Of a stretch of 5,477 nt of DNA, positions 5,349 to 5,477 are shown in pieces. Under the pieces are notes generated by a model. The model was not told the DNA's origin. It saw only the letters and a program-made list of their open reading frames with translations, and ran no database searches. The position numbers were made by a program, and so were the translations under genes. Position 1 is the first letter of the stretch. Each line of letters starts with the position of its first letter. The DNA is taken from NCBI GenBank assembly GCA_947629275.1, contig CANRDG010000130.1, positions 1 through 5,477 on the forward strand, read 5' to 3'. The DNA comes from an uncultured Clostridia bacterium. GTDB taxonomy: Bacteria > Bacillota > Clostridia > Oscillospirales > Ruminococcaceae.

Positions 5349-5477
5349 TTACGCTTCTTCTTTCATCTTCGCGAAACATTCGCTGCAATATACAGGTCTG
5401 TCCTCTCTGGGTCTGAACGGTACTTTTGCTTCTCCTCCGCAAGCTGCGCAGGTAGCTGTAAACATTTCTCTTTCGCC
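5349..5477 (-). CDS. zinc-ribbon protein, C-terminal part (5' end outside window)
   Basis: The last 42 residues are visible, ending in TAA at 5349-5351. They contain two CxxC knuckles, CAAC and CSEC, separated by 18 residues including the signature VPFRPREDRPVYC. This is the CxxC-CxxC zinc-ribbon module common in Clostridia and other Firmicutes, presumed to bind one zinc ion. An ATG at 5465 could start a 38-residue protein. However, the frame stays open upstream (GERE before the Met) to the window edge, and no good ribosome binding site precedes that ATG. I therefore treat it as the C-terminal module of a longer protein, which in relatives often has a second zinc ribbon at its N-terminus. The terminator at 5304-5337 closes this transcription unit, so it is probably not part of the downstream operon. 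Its function is unknown, with a nucleic-acid or protein binding role the usual guess. Confidence 0.85.
   Translation of the reverse strand, partial: GEREMFTATCAACGGEAKVPFRPREDRPVYCSECFAKMKEEA

Noticed and set aside
1..5477. CRISPR array, insertion sequence, integrase or tRNA gene
   Set aside because: No regularly spaced repeats, transposase-like reading frame, terminal inverted repeats or cloverleaf were found on either strand. Almost all of the window is accounted for by compact minus-strand genes.

Overview
The window reads as a chromosomal segment from a Gram-positive, low-to-mid GC anaerobe of the Clostridia, probably Oscillospirales/Ruminococcaceae-like. This is inferred from the gene repertoire (trmK next to a Nif3-family gene, a bacterial RqcH, a DUF1858 redox domain, a clostridial-type zinc ribbon), from strong AGGAG-type ribosome binding sites, and from codon use. 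No species call is possible from the sequence alone. Every convincing gene is on the minus strand, so transcription runs from high to low coordinates.

In transcription order: (1) 5349-5477, the C-terminal end of a CxxC/CxxC zinc-ribbon protein, followed by a clear intrinsic terminator (5304-5337). (2) An intergenic control region (about 5196-5303) with a TTGCTT-17-TATAAT promoter and a repeated CGGGTATT element. (3) A DUF1858 small redox-type protein (4998-5195). (4) A 59-nt gap that folds into a hairpin directly abutting the ribosome binding site of trmK. (5) trmK (4249-4938), a Nif3-family metalloprotein (3492-4244) and rqcH (1724-3487), packed with 4-nt gaps. (6) A membrane cassette: a GtrA-like protein (1188-1694), an 85-aa two-helix protein (934-1191), a previously uncalled 45-aa single-helix protein (781-918), and a membrane-anchored PstS-like substrate-binding protein (1-779, cut by the window edge).

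From 5195 down to position 1 the gaps are 59, 4, 4, 29, -4, 15 and 1 nt, with no terminator that I can recognise. The simplest reading is one long operon, perhaps modulated by the hairpin before trmK. The upstream half concerns translation and housekeeping: tRNA m1A22 methylation, and alanine-tailing of stalled nascent chains by RqcH. The downstream half is a set of envelope proteins of unknown joint purpose. I found no CRISPR array, insertion sequence, tRNA, rRNA or phage gene. The least explained part is the membrane cassette at 1-1694; the rest is recognisable core gene content.
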